A DNA stretch of 64,000 nucleotides from the NCBI GenBank assembly GCA_033558025.1, contig JAUCEF010000016.1, forward strand, positions 3,162,001-3,226,000, in the 5' to 3' direction. Numbering within the stretch: the first letter of the stretch is position 1; every line of letters starts with the position of its first letter. This document shows positions 43,601-46,300 of this stretch, piece after piece. The notes beneath the pieces were generated by a model. The model was not told the DNA's origin. It made no database searches and saw only the letters and a list, made by a program, of their open reading frames with translations. Source of the DNA: Phytophthora sp. 'mugwort'. Its lineage: Eukaryota > Oomycota > Peronosporomycetes > Peronosporales > Peronosporaceae. The position numbers were made by a program, and so were the translations under genes.

Positions 43601-44532
43601 TTCGTCACGATGCTGCCGTCCGCCTCCTGAGACTGGAACACCTCCGTCTGCACCGACTCACCAGGAGCGGCGCCGGCCTCCACGGTCGAGCGGATGGCGC
43701 GAGCGCCCGACACGCCCGTCGTGCTGCCGGACGTCGTCGCGAGGCCACTCTCCTCGGTCTCCGTCTCCTCACGCGTCTCCGTCTCCACCGTCGTGCTCTT
43801 TTCGCCCGACGTTGTCTCCGTCTCCGTCGTGGTCTCCACCTCGATCGTCCTCACCACCTCGCCGCTGGTAGACGTCGAAGTGCGTGTTGTCGTCTTCACG
43901 GTCTTCGTCACGATGCTGCCGTCCGCCTCCTGAGACTGGAACACCTCCGTCTGCACCGACTCACCAGGAGCGGCGCCGGCCTCCACGATTGGGCGGATGG
44001 CACCAGTCGTAGCCAACTGGGTAGCACTCTGGTTTTTGTTCAGGTTGTGGCCTTGGTGGAGTCTTTTGCCGTCCATTTCTGTTGTTGTTTCCCTCTTAAC
44101 TGACGTTGTTTTTTCTCCGTTCGTAGCTTCCGTTTCCGTAGTCGTCTCTACTTCGATTGTTGTGACGAGCTCACCGGTAGCCGACACTTTCGTGCGTCGC
44201 GTCGTCTTGACCGTCTTAACGACGACGCACCCGTCGGGCTCCACCGTGCGGAAAACCTCCGTTTTAGTGTCTTCCTTGTCGGCGGTCGCCTTGTTGGGGT
44301 CGTTCGGCTCGGTCTCGGGCTCGTGGGGAGCCTTGACGCCCTTGCTGCCGCTCTTCTGCTCGCTTACGGCCTCGAAATCCGTGACGGGCATCTTTTTGTC
44401 CGTGGTCGCGGCCGCCGTGTACGTGGTCACGCCGCCCTCTACTCTCTTCACCTGCGCTTTCTTGGCCGTCCTCTTGCCGGCCGCCGCCGCTTTCTGCTTG
44501 GGATCCTTTTCGACCGACTCGGCTCCGCCCAT
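19669..44532 (-). CDS. Giant repeat protein with five annexin cores (8,287 residues)
   Basis: One uninterrupted reading frame of 24.9 kb, no introns. Residues 1-6 (MGGAES) fit the N-myristoylation pattern G-x3-S. About 85-181 is a diverged copy of repeat A; 182-2492 is array A (23 units of 101 residues, core EADGSIVTKTVKTTTR); 2493-5996 is array B (Thr-rich units of 145/151/157 residues). 5997-6295 is a unique segment resembling part of a PDR/ABCG ATPase. 6296-7935 holds four near-identical 410-residue modules, each a complete four-repeat annexin core plus a Ser-rich spacer, and 7936-8287 a fifth, diverged core. Annexin-type calcium motifs are visible (KGLGTTEE, GRMGTDE, KGLGTDE). Annexins bind acidic membranes with calcium; in oomycetes they are reported from cell-wall and membrane fractions. 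Neither signal peptide nor membrane segment is seen. Function is unknown: a membrane-anchored, multivalent scaffold is my inference. Copy numbers depend on correct assembly. Confidence 0.85.
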   Translation of the reverse strand: MGGAESVEKDPKQKAAAAGKRTAKKAQVKRVEGGVTTYTAAATTDKKMPVTDFEAVSEQKSGSKGVKAPHEPETEPNDPNKATADKEDTKTEVFRTVEPDGCVVVKTVKTTRRTKVSATGELVTTIEVETTTETEATNGEKTTSVKRETTTEMDGKRLHQGHNLNKNQSATQLATTGAIRPIVEAGAAPGESVQTEVFQSQEADGSIVTKTVKTTTRTSTSTSGEVVRTIEVETTTETETTSGEKSTTVETETREETETEESGLATTSGSTTGVSGARAIRSTVEAGAAPGESVQTEVFQSQEADGSIVTKTVKTTTRTSTSTSGEVVRTIEVETTTETETTSGEKSTTVETETREETETEESGLATTSGSTTGVSGARAIRSTVEAGAAPGESVQTEVFQSQEADGSIVTKTVKTTTRTSTSTSGEVVRTIEVETTTETETTSGEKSTTVETETREETETEESGLATTSGSTTGVSGARAIRSTVEAGAAPGESVQTEVFQSQEADGSIVTKTVKTTTRTSTSTSGEVVRTIEVETTTETETTSGEKSTTVETETREETETEESGLATTSGSTTGVSGARAIRSTVEAGAAPGESVQTEVFQSQEADGSIVTKTVKTTTRTSTSTSGEVVRTIEVETTTETETTSGEKSTTVETETREETETEESGLATTSGSTTGVSGARAIRSTVEAGAAPGESVQTEVFQSQEADGSIVTKTVKTTTRTSTSTSGEVVRTIEVETTTETETTSGEKSTTVETETREETETEESGLATTSGSTTGVSGARAIRSTVEAGAAPGESVQTEVFQSQEADGSIVTKTVKTTTRTSTSTSGEVVRTIEVETTTETETTSGEKSTTVETETREETETEESGLATTSGSTTGVSGARAIRSTVEAGAAPGESVQTEVFQSQEADGSIVTKTVKTTTRTSTSTSGEVVRTIEVETTTETETTSGEKSTTVETETREETETEESGLATTSGSTTGVSGARAIRSTVEAGAAPGESVQTEVFQSQEADGSIVTKTVKTTTRTSTSTSGEVVRTIEVETTTETETTSGEKSTTVETETREETETEESGLATTSGSTTGVSGARAIRSTVEAGAAPGESVQTEVFQSQEADGSIVTKTVKTTTRTSTSTSGEVVRTIEVETTTETETTSGEKSTTVETETREETETEESGLATTSGSTTGVSGARAIRSTVEAGAAPGESVQTEVFQSQEADGSIVTKTVKTTTRTSTSTSGEVVRTIEVETTTETETTSGEKSTTVETETREETETEESGLATTSGSTTGVSGARAIRSIVEAGAAPGESVQTEVFQSQEADGSIVTKTVKTTTRTSTSTSGEVVRTIEVETTTETETTSGEKSTTVETETREEAETEESGLATTSGSTTGVSGARAIRSTVEAGAAPGESVQTEVFQSQEADGSIVTKTVKTTTRTSTSTSGEVVRTIEVETTTETETTSGEKSTTVETETREETETEESGLATTSGSTTGVSGARAIRSTVEAGAAPGESVQTEVFQSQEADGSIVTKTVKTTTRTSTSTSGEVVRTIEVETTTETETTSGEKSTTVETETREETETEESGLATTSGSTTGVSGARAIRSTVEAGAAPGESVQTEVFQSQEADGSIVTKTVKTTTRTSTSTSGEVVRTIEVETTTETETTSGEKSTTVETETREETETEESGLATTSGSTTGVSGARAIRSTVEAGAAPGESVQTEVFQSQEADGSIVTKTVKTTTRTSTSTSGEVVRTIEVETTTETETTSGEKSTTVETETREETETEESGLATTSGSTTGVSGARAIRSIVEAGAAPGASVQTEVFQSQEADGSIVTKTVKTTTRTSTSTSGEVVRTIEVETTTETETTSGEKSTTVETETREETETEESGLATTSGSTTGVSGARAIRSTVEAGAAPGESVQTEVFQSQEADGSIVTKTVKTTTRTSTSTSGEVVRTIEVETTTETETTSGEKSTTVETETREETETEESGLATTSGSTTGVSGARAIRSIVEAGAAPGESVQTEVFQSQEADGSIVTKTVKTTTRTSTSTSGEVVRTIEVETTTETETTSGEKSTTVETETREETETEESGLATTSGSTTGVSGARAIRSTVEAGAAPGESVQTEVFQSQEADGSIVTKTVKTTTRTSTSTSGEVVRTIEVETTTETETTSGEKSTTVETETREETETEESGLATTSGSTTGVSGARAIRSTVEAGAAPGESVQTEVFQSQEADGSIVTKTVKTTTRTSTSTSGEVVRTIEVETTTETETTSGEKSTTVETETREETETEESGLATTSGSTTGVSGARAIRSTVEAGAAPGESVQTEVFQSQEADGSIVTKAVKTTTRTSTSTSGEVVRTIEVETTTETETTSGEKSTTVETETREETETEESGLATTSGSTTGVSGARAIRSTVEAGAAPGESVQTEVFQSQEADGSIVTKTVKTTTRTSTSTSGEVVRTIEVETTTETETTSGEKSTTVETETGEETETEEGDVIKRAEIETTGAVIGSAVNATRSTTTSADVSSTETTEVTETTETVTNEGVSAVTSEDVSGDVTRSVGERGGYAVTSGWTSGTGASQQTTETTETTETTEATETTENEEGVTTVSSTDVTGADTTGSVSAVTTETSETTVTSEDVSDDSKKVSGLKTAAIDVATAATTGAVIGSAVSATRSTTTSADVSSTETTEVTETTETVTNEGVSAVTSEDVSGDVTRSVGERGGYAVTSGWTSGTGASQQTTETTETTETTEATETTENEEGVTTVSSTDVTGADTTGSVSAVTTETSETTVTSEDVSDDSKKVSGLKTAAIDVATAATTGAVIGSAVSATRSTTTSADVSSTETTEVTETTETVTNEGVSAVTSEDVSGDVTRSVGERGGYAVTSGWTSGTGASQQTTETTETTETTENEEGVTTVSSTDVTGADTTGSVSAVTTETSETTVTSEDVSDDSKKVSGLKTAAIDVATAATTGAVIGSAVSATRSTTTSADVSSTETTEVTETTETVTNEGVSAVTSGDVSGDVTRSVGERGGYAVTSGWTSGTGASQQTTETTENEEGVTTVSSTDVTGADTTGSVSAVTTETSETTVTSEDVSDDSKKVSGLKTAAIDVATAATTGAVIGSAVSATRSTTTSADVSSTETTEVTETTETVTNEGVSAVTSEDVSGDVTRSVGERGGYAVTSGWTSGTGASQQTTETTETTETTENEEGVTTVSSTDVTGADTTGSVSAVTTETSETTVTSEDVSDDSKKVSGLKTAAIDVATAATTGAVIGSAVSATRSTTTSADVSSTETTEVTETTETVTNEGVSAVTSEDVSGDVTRSVGERGGYAVTSGWTSGTGASQQTTETTETTETTETTETTENEEGVTTVSSTDVTGADTTGSVSAVTTETSETTVTSEDVSDDSKKVSGLKTAAIDVATAATTGAVIGSAVSATRSTTTSADVSSTETTEVTETTETVTNEGVSAVTSEDVSGDVTRSVGERGGYAVTSGWTSGTGASQQTTETTETTETTENEEGVTTVSSTDVTGADTTGSVSAVTTETSETTVTSEDVSDDSKKVSGLKTAAIDVATAATTGAVIGSAVSATRSTTTSADVSSTETTEVTETTETVTNEGVSAVTSEDVSGDVTRSVGERGGYAVTSGWTSGTGASQQTTETTETTETTENEEGVTTVSSTDVTGADTTGSVSAVTTETSETTVTSEDVSDDSKKVSGLKTAAIDVATAATTGAVIGSAVSATRSTTTSADVSSTETTEVTETTETVTNEGVSAVTSEDVSGDVTRSVGERGGYAVTSGWTSGTGASQQTTETTETTETTEATETTENEEGVTTVSSTDVTGADTTGSVSAVTTETSETTVTSEDVSDDSKKVSGLKTAAIDVATAATTGAVIGSAVSATRSTTTSADVSSTETTEVTETTETVTNEGVSAVTSEDVSGDVTRSVGERGGYAVTSGWTSGTGASQQTTETTETTETTENEEGVTTVSSTDVTGADTTGSVSAVTTETSETTVTSEDVSDDSKKVSGLKTAAIDVATAATTGAVIGSAVSATRSTTTSADVSSTETTEVTETTETVTNEGVSAVTSEDVSGDVTRSVGERGGYAVTSGWTSGTGASQQTTETTETTETTENEEGVTTVSSTDVTGADTTGSVSAVTTETSETTVTSEDVSDDSKKVSGLKTAAIDVATAATTGAVIGSAVSATRSTTTSADVSSTETTEVTETTETVTNEGVSAVTSEDVSGDVTRSVGERGGYAVTSGWTSGTGASQQTTETTETTETTETTETTENEEGVTTVSSTDVTGADTTGSVSAVTTETSETTVTSEDVSDDSKKVSGLKTAAIDVATAATTGAVIGSAVSATRSTTTSADVSSTETTEVTETTETVTNEGVSAVTSEDVSGDVTRSVGERGGYAVTSGWTSGTGASQQTTETTETTETTENEEGVTTVSSTDVTGADTTGSVSAVTTETSETTVTSEDVSDDSKKASGLKTAAIDVATAATTGAVIGSAVSATRSTTTSADVSSTETTEVTETTETVTNEGVSAVTSGDVSGDVTRSVGERGGYAVTSGWTSGTGASQQTTETTENEEGVTTVSSTDVTGADTTGSVSAVTTETSETTVTSEDVSDDSKKVSGLKTAAIDVATAATTGAVIGSAVSATRSTTTSADVSSTETTEVTETTETVTNEGVSAVTSEDVSGDVTRSVGERGGYAVTSGWTSGTGASQQTTETTETTETTENEEGVTTVSSTDVTGADTTGSVSAVTTETSETTVTSEDVSDDSKKVSGLKTAAIDVATAATTGAVIGSAVSATRSTTTSADVSSTETTEVTETTETVTNEGVSAVTSEDVSGDVTRSVGERGGYAVTSGWTSGTGASQQTTETTETTETTENEEGVTTVSSTDVTGADTTGSVSAVTTETSETTVTSEDVSDDSKKVSGLKTAAIDVATAATTGAVIGSAVSATRSTTTSADVSSTETTEVTETTEAVTNEGVSAVTSEDVSGDVTRSVGERGGYAVTSGWTSGTGASQQTTETTENEEGVTTVSSTDVTGADTTGSVSAVTTETSETTVTSEDVSDDSKKVSGLKTAAIDVATAATTGAVIGSAVSATRSTTTSADVSSTETTEVTETTETVTNEGVSAVTSEDVSGDVTRSVGERGGYAVTSGWTSGTGASQQTTETTETTETTENEEGVTTVSSTDVTGADTTGSVSAVTTETSETAVTSEDVSDDSKKVSGLKTAAIDVATAATTGAVIGSAVSATRSTTTSADVSSTETTEVTETTETVTNEGVSAVTSEDVSGDVTRSVGERGGYAVTSGWTSGTGASQQTTETTETTETTETTETTENEEGVTTVSSTDVTGADTTGSVSAVTTETSETTVTSEDVSDDSKKVSGLKTAAIDVATAATTGAVIGSAVSATRSTTTSADVSSTETTEVTETTETVTNEGVSAVTSEDASGDVTRSVGERGGYAVTSGWTSGTGASQQTTETTENEESVTTVSSTDVTGADTTGSVSAVTTETSETTVTSEDVSDDSKKVSGLKTAAIDVATAATTGAVIGSAVSATRSTTTSADVSSTETTEVTETTETVTNEGVSAVTSEDVSGDVTRSVGERGGYAVTSGWTSGTGASQQTTETTETTETTENEEGVTTVSSTDVTGADTTGSVSAVTTETSETTVTSEDVSDDSKKASGLKTAAIDVATAATTGAVIGSAVSATRSTTTSADVSSTETTEVTETTETVTNEGVSAVTSEDVSGDVTRSVGERGGYAVTSGWTSGTGASQQTTETTENEESVTTVSSTDVTGEDTTGSVSAVTTETSETTVTSEDVSDDSKKVSGLKTAAIDVATAATTGAVIGSAVSATRSTTTSADVSSTETTEVTETTETVTNEGVSAVTSEDVSGDVTRSVGERGGYAVTSGWTSGTGASQQTTETTETTETTENEEGVTTVSSTDVTGADTTGSVSAVTTETSETTVTSEDVSDDSKKVSGLKTAAIDVATAATTGAVIGSAVSATRSTTTSADVGSTAMMEPMLSGDVRTEADGCVTPGRLGHFKRDCENTLVVLCLSGGSSEDSKLQKVKETSFGWTWLAQFVSFCEKRGKDVATLCSEQVRELSRDFWAKSLSSFSDNLYKSGSLDEKRAAWNVSQTLSVQFPEVAVHEFGIEFGQHKRILVIDEVSSEHKKVSDAASAQVLTSMLKESPQLSGGYENVLITEGGEAVFYGSAKSLITFFQELGFAQPQDIDDIEFLLSLGASGNTQYHVAVIDGANEEKENRSIRSLSSFVTFPDDTVFVTGTNVSKLAKTSISDNNHDEGQQPTTISTFVSASSTESVSAGGGSVSTTSALSGKESSASLVAMGAAEMSSLYARYAREGSSIESMTFSADIDAAAQKIQRVCTGAASDEAALASLLLSKTAEQRYLIWWRYRILYKQSLTVWVKSTSEYGILLKMLASPLEHVEAEILRKATKGLGTTEEWIYPVVMARSNAEIALLKKTFQEKYGDDLVGILSGELSGDLKKVILTAMRGEVADFNASVHTSAKAAADADALYKAGEGRMGTDETTFINILVLNPAEHVRNINSAYVAKYKKDLADVIKTEFSGDAKHALLFLVRSVLEPVELLAELFETTLKSAGKNAYGLSAWVVRYYRLLVRIRVVYMRLYRQELRTRIQGVVSGEYCQLLLSVFDAAEVEFGASTSGSTSASGTVSSSSATVSVAGIGSGASVEEKASISQSTAVGVSSTESVSAAGGLVSTTSALSGKESSASLVATGAAEMSSLYARYAREGSSIESMTFSADIDAAAQKIQRVCTGAASDEAALASLLLSKTAEQRYLIWWRYRILYKQSLTVWVKSTSEYGILLKMLASPLEHVEAEILRKATKGLGTTEEWIYPVVMARSNAEIALLKKTFQEKYGDDLVGILSGELSGDLKKVILTAMRGEVADFNASVHTSAKAAADADALYKAGEGRMGTDETTFINILVLNPAEHVRNINSAYVTKYKKDLADVIKTEFSGDAKHALLFLVRSVLEPVELLAELFETTLKSAGKNAYGLSAWVVRYYRLLVRIRVVYMRLYRQELRTRIQGVVSGEYCQLLLSVFDAAEVEFGASTSGSTSASGTVSSSSATVSVAGIGSGASVEEKASISQSTAVGVSSTESVSAAGGLVSTTSALSGKESSASLVATGAAEMSSLYARYAREGSSIESMTFSADIDAAAQKIQRVCTGAASDEAALASLLLSKTAEQRYLIWWRYRILYKQSLTVWVKSTSEYGILLKMLASPLEHVEAEILRKATKGLGSTEEWIYPVVMARSNAEIALLKKTFQEKYGDDLVGILSGELSGDLKKVILTAMRGEVADFNASVHTSAKAAADADALYKAGEGRMGTDETTFINILVLNPAEHVRNINSAYVTKYKKDLADVIKTEFSGDAKHALLFLVRSVLEPVELLAELFETTLKSAGKNAYGLSAWVVRYYRLLVRIRVVYMRLYRQELRTRIQGVVSGEYCQLLLSVFDAAEVEFGASTSGSTSASGTVSSSSATVSVAGIGSGASVEEKASISQSTAVGVSSTESVSAAGGLVSTTSALSGKESSASLVATGAAEMSSLYARYAREGSSIESMTFSADIDAAAQKIQRVCTGAASDEAALASLLLSKTAEQRYLIWWRYRILYKQSLTVWVKSTSEYGILLKMLASPLEHVEAEILRKATKGLGSTEEWIYPVVMARSNAEIALLKKTFQEKYGDDLVGILSGELSGDLKKVILTAMRGEVADFNASVHTSAKAAADADALYKAGEGRMGTDETTFINILVLNPAEHVRNINSAYVTKYKKDLADVIKTEFFGDAKHALLFLVHSVLEPVELLAELFETTLKSAGKNAYGLSAWVVRYYRLLVRIRVVYMRLYRQELRTRIQGVVSGEYCQLLLSVFDAAEVEFGASTSGSTSASGTVSSSSATVSVAGIGSGASVEEKASISQSTAVSTTLSSAGNEATSTVSTMSTTIVRSVAFGNLYAQSSHDVAGGATLALYGDIEAAVQEIHAKCTGGATDEKTLASILVSKTAEQRYLIWWRYHILYKQSLTVRVKSTSDYGILLKMLASPVEYVEAEILRKATKGVGTTEEWIYPVVMARSNAEIAMLEKTYRDLYGDDLVSVLRRELSGDLKKVVMAAMKGDLPSFDSAVYTSAKAGTDADVLYKAGEGKWGTDEETFIRIVVSSPPEHLRNIDTAYSKKYKKTSIIKAIKGEFKGDAQAALLYHVRMVFEPFELLADLVESTMKGLGTDEYGLSAAVVRYHVMLPQIKTAYTKLYGKELSKRIRGDTSGEYRDMLLAIVDGH
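20727..25646 (-). repeat. Four tandem 1,230-bp annexin modules
   Basis: Four consecutive copies of 410 codons, offset exactly 1,230 bp, nearly identical in DNA. Differences are few: GLGTTEE versus GLGSTEE, Ala versus Thr before KYKKDL, and in the most C-terminal copy EFFGD and HSVLEP where the others have EFSGD and RSVLEP. Each copy contains four annexin repeats followed by a Ser/Thr-rich spacer (STSGSTSASGTVSSSS). Confidence 0.95.
25647..26544 (-). other. PDR/ABCG-ATPase-like segment inside the giant protein
   Basis: Residues about 5997-6295 are the only long unique part between the arrays and the annexin modules. RILVIDEVSS looks like a Walker B strand (hhhhDE). The following ENVLITEGGEAVFYGSAKSL and ITFFQELGF...DIDDIEFLLSLG follow the order seen after Walker B in pleiotropic drug resistance transporters (a loop of the type LNEGxVxYHGP, then YFESLGF, then DVADFLLDLG). 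Walker A and the ABC signature are not found, so it cannot be a working ATPase. This is family resemblance by eye. Confidence 0.45.
26545..37055 (-). repeat. Tandem array B: 23 full units of 435, 453 or 471 bp plus a partial
   Basis: The unit start (coding TTGAVIGSAVSATRS) recurs at 37001, 36530, 36059, 35606 and so on to 26564. Spacing takes only three values, 435, 453 and 471 bp, which differ by 18 bp. The difference lies in a hexapeptide micro-repeat TTETTE present once, twice or three times just before TENEEGV. The remainder of the unit is almost invariant. The final partial unit runs into the unique segment. Confidence 0.95.
37056..43989 (-). repeat. Tandem array A: 23 units of 303 bp
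   Basis: The junction between units recurs at exactly 303-bp spacing from 37331 to 43694. Units are nearly identical; scattered single changes occur (Ile for Thr at the unit border, Ala for Thr, Ala for Glu). The unit encodes a Thr/Glu-rich stretch rich in TTTETET and ETET. The last unit before array B is cut short. Linked base variants (for example TTGAGACTGGAACACTTCC versus the CTGAG...CACCTCC form) mark sub-families of units. These group at 37.2-37.9 kb and recur near 39.4 and 40.0 kb, as expected from unequal exchange. Confidence 0.95.
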
Positions 44533-46300
44533 GATTACTCAATACTCAACACTGAACACACCCAACACGCTGCGCTTGCGCTGTGGATCGACTTGCTCTC
44601 GCTCGTCCGCACTCGACCTACTCCCGAGCGCGCAAAAGCGAATATGAAGAGGAGGGCTTCAAGGGCAGCAAGATACTGTATCGTCGTCACTTGGATAAGC
44701 GGCCGTTTTATGTGTGATTGGCCTCCATGAACGCATAACGGGAATTGAAGACTCAATCTAACGGATCAATAGTTGATGGCAGGATTATCGCTATAACAAA
44801 TGATGCGGCAATCTTGACTTGTGATAAATAGCCTTGCGCACAATAAATTGGCCGAAAAGATATTCATGTGCTATTCACCGTTACTATTCGTGCTGCCAGC
44901 ATTTGTGTGCCACAGATTGTTACCTAAGATCTCTACCCGATATTGATATTGCCGGCTAACATGTAATACAGGGGAGGATACTGAGCAGCATCAAATTTGG
45001 CAGCACCGCGTTAACAGTGTTCGGTACACCTAAATCAGTTTGCCACGCTTTTCGGCCAATCAGAATCAGCTGCTCGCGATATTGCCATAGAGCTTGACAA
45101 GCTTGCCCAGGCTATGGCGGTGATATCCGGCGGCACTCGAAACGATCGGCGTGCATGCTGCTCAGATCGTCCAGCGCTTGTCGCCGCCGGAGCATGCTCT
45201 GCACGCCGCCCAGGCCGCACCTACTTACACTACGATTCAGTACATTCCCGGAGGTGACGGATCTCCGCCGACAATGAATCACTCGTACGCCGAGTGTGAA
45301 GACGTCGAAGCTGACCGACCACCACCAGCCTTTCGGAAGTTTCCAGTCGTAATAAATGTATGCAAGTCAAATATCGAAGCTGGATGCCGAAAAATAAAAA
45401 ATCGTCCCGTTTGCTCAGACGCAGCTGAGCGTGAAGAGAGAGACCTACACGCTAGCTAAGCGATGGTTGGTTGCCCAGCGTCCGGTAAGGCAAGAGAGTT
45501 CGCGTGTCAGGTCTCAGATTGCATCGCTGTGGAGGTTGAACTCTTGTGAAGGCGCGGCTCACATAATGTGAGTCACATTTGATCGCGCCGGAGTAGCGGC
45601 AGGGGCGAGCGTCAACCGAACCCCGCCGGTCTCGGCATGACAAAAACGTCCTGCAACGCTTCCTTTGTGCTCCCGCCACTATCGCTATCACATGGAAGGC
45701 TTCCTAACGTCCAGAACGTTCCCCCGGTGTCACGCAAGAGTGCGCTGACCTGCGGACTGGTATGCGACGTCCACCTGCCTCGGCGCTCGATCGATCGGGG
45801 TGGCTCATTCATGCGAACAAGCTTGCGGTGCGGACGATTGGCCTGTCTCCTGAGGCGCTGTTAGGATTAAGACTGAAAATCATATTGGGACCCCAGCCTA
45901 ACTGACATTGATTGCCCAAGTGCCAGCTCTCACATGTGTTGCCCTACTTGTCATCGCTGCACTCGATGGCCAGTATTGCCGCGCCCACTCCTGCGCCTTA
46001 CTTTCTGACCCCCATCGTCCTCGGCGCAAGTCCAAAACTGGCCCACCACCTCCCCCAAATGAGGTGCTCATGCATCCCGCGCCTGCTTCGCACGCTCCAT
46101 ACCCGGCCGGTGCCTATTTCACGCGAGCGTTTTAATCGATATCCGCACGCTTTAAGGGTGGAGTGAGTCAGTGGGCAAGTGTGTACGAGCAAGATCGATG
46201 AAGGGGCAGTCCCAACAGCAAGGACGAGAGCAACCGCAAGGCGGCGTCGGCAGCGAGCGCCCGGGCATCGGGTTCGCACACGAGCAGCAGACAAAAGAGA
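44533..46300. other. Intergenic region upstream of the giant annexin gene
   Basis: Holds the promoter of the minus-strand giant gene at its left end; no certain core promoter element seen. At 45036-45459 (+) two frames read in series look weakly coding (DIAIELDKLAQAMAVISGG, then AAQIVQRLSPPEHALHAAQA). They would need one frameshift near 45150, so this may be a gene fragment of unknown identity. From 45460 to about 46180 I see nothing that I can name. Confidence 0.3.

Noticed and set aside
37056..43989. CRISPR-like array because of regular identical repeats
   Set aside because: Repeats are 303 bp with no unique spacers and are translated in frame as part of one protein; the genome is eukaryotic.
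26464..44103. Plus-strand open frame of 5,879 codons as a gene
   Set aside because: It is antisense to the giant annexin gene, is Arg/His/Leu-rich with no domain, and stays open only because repeat lengths are multiples of three.
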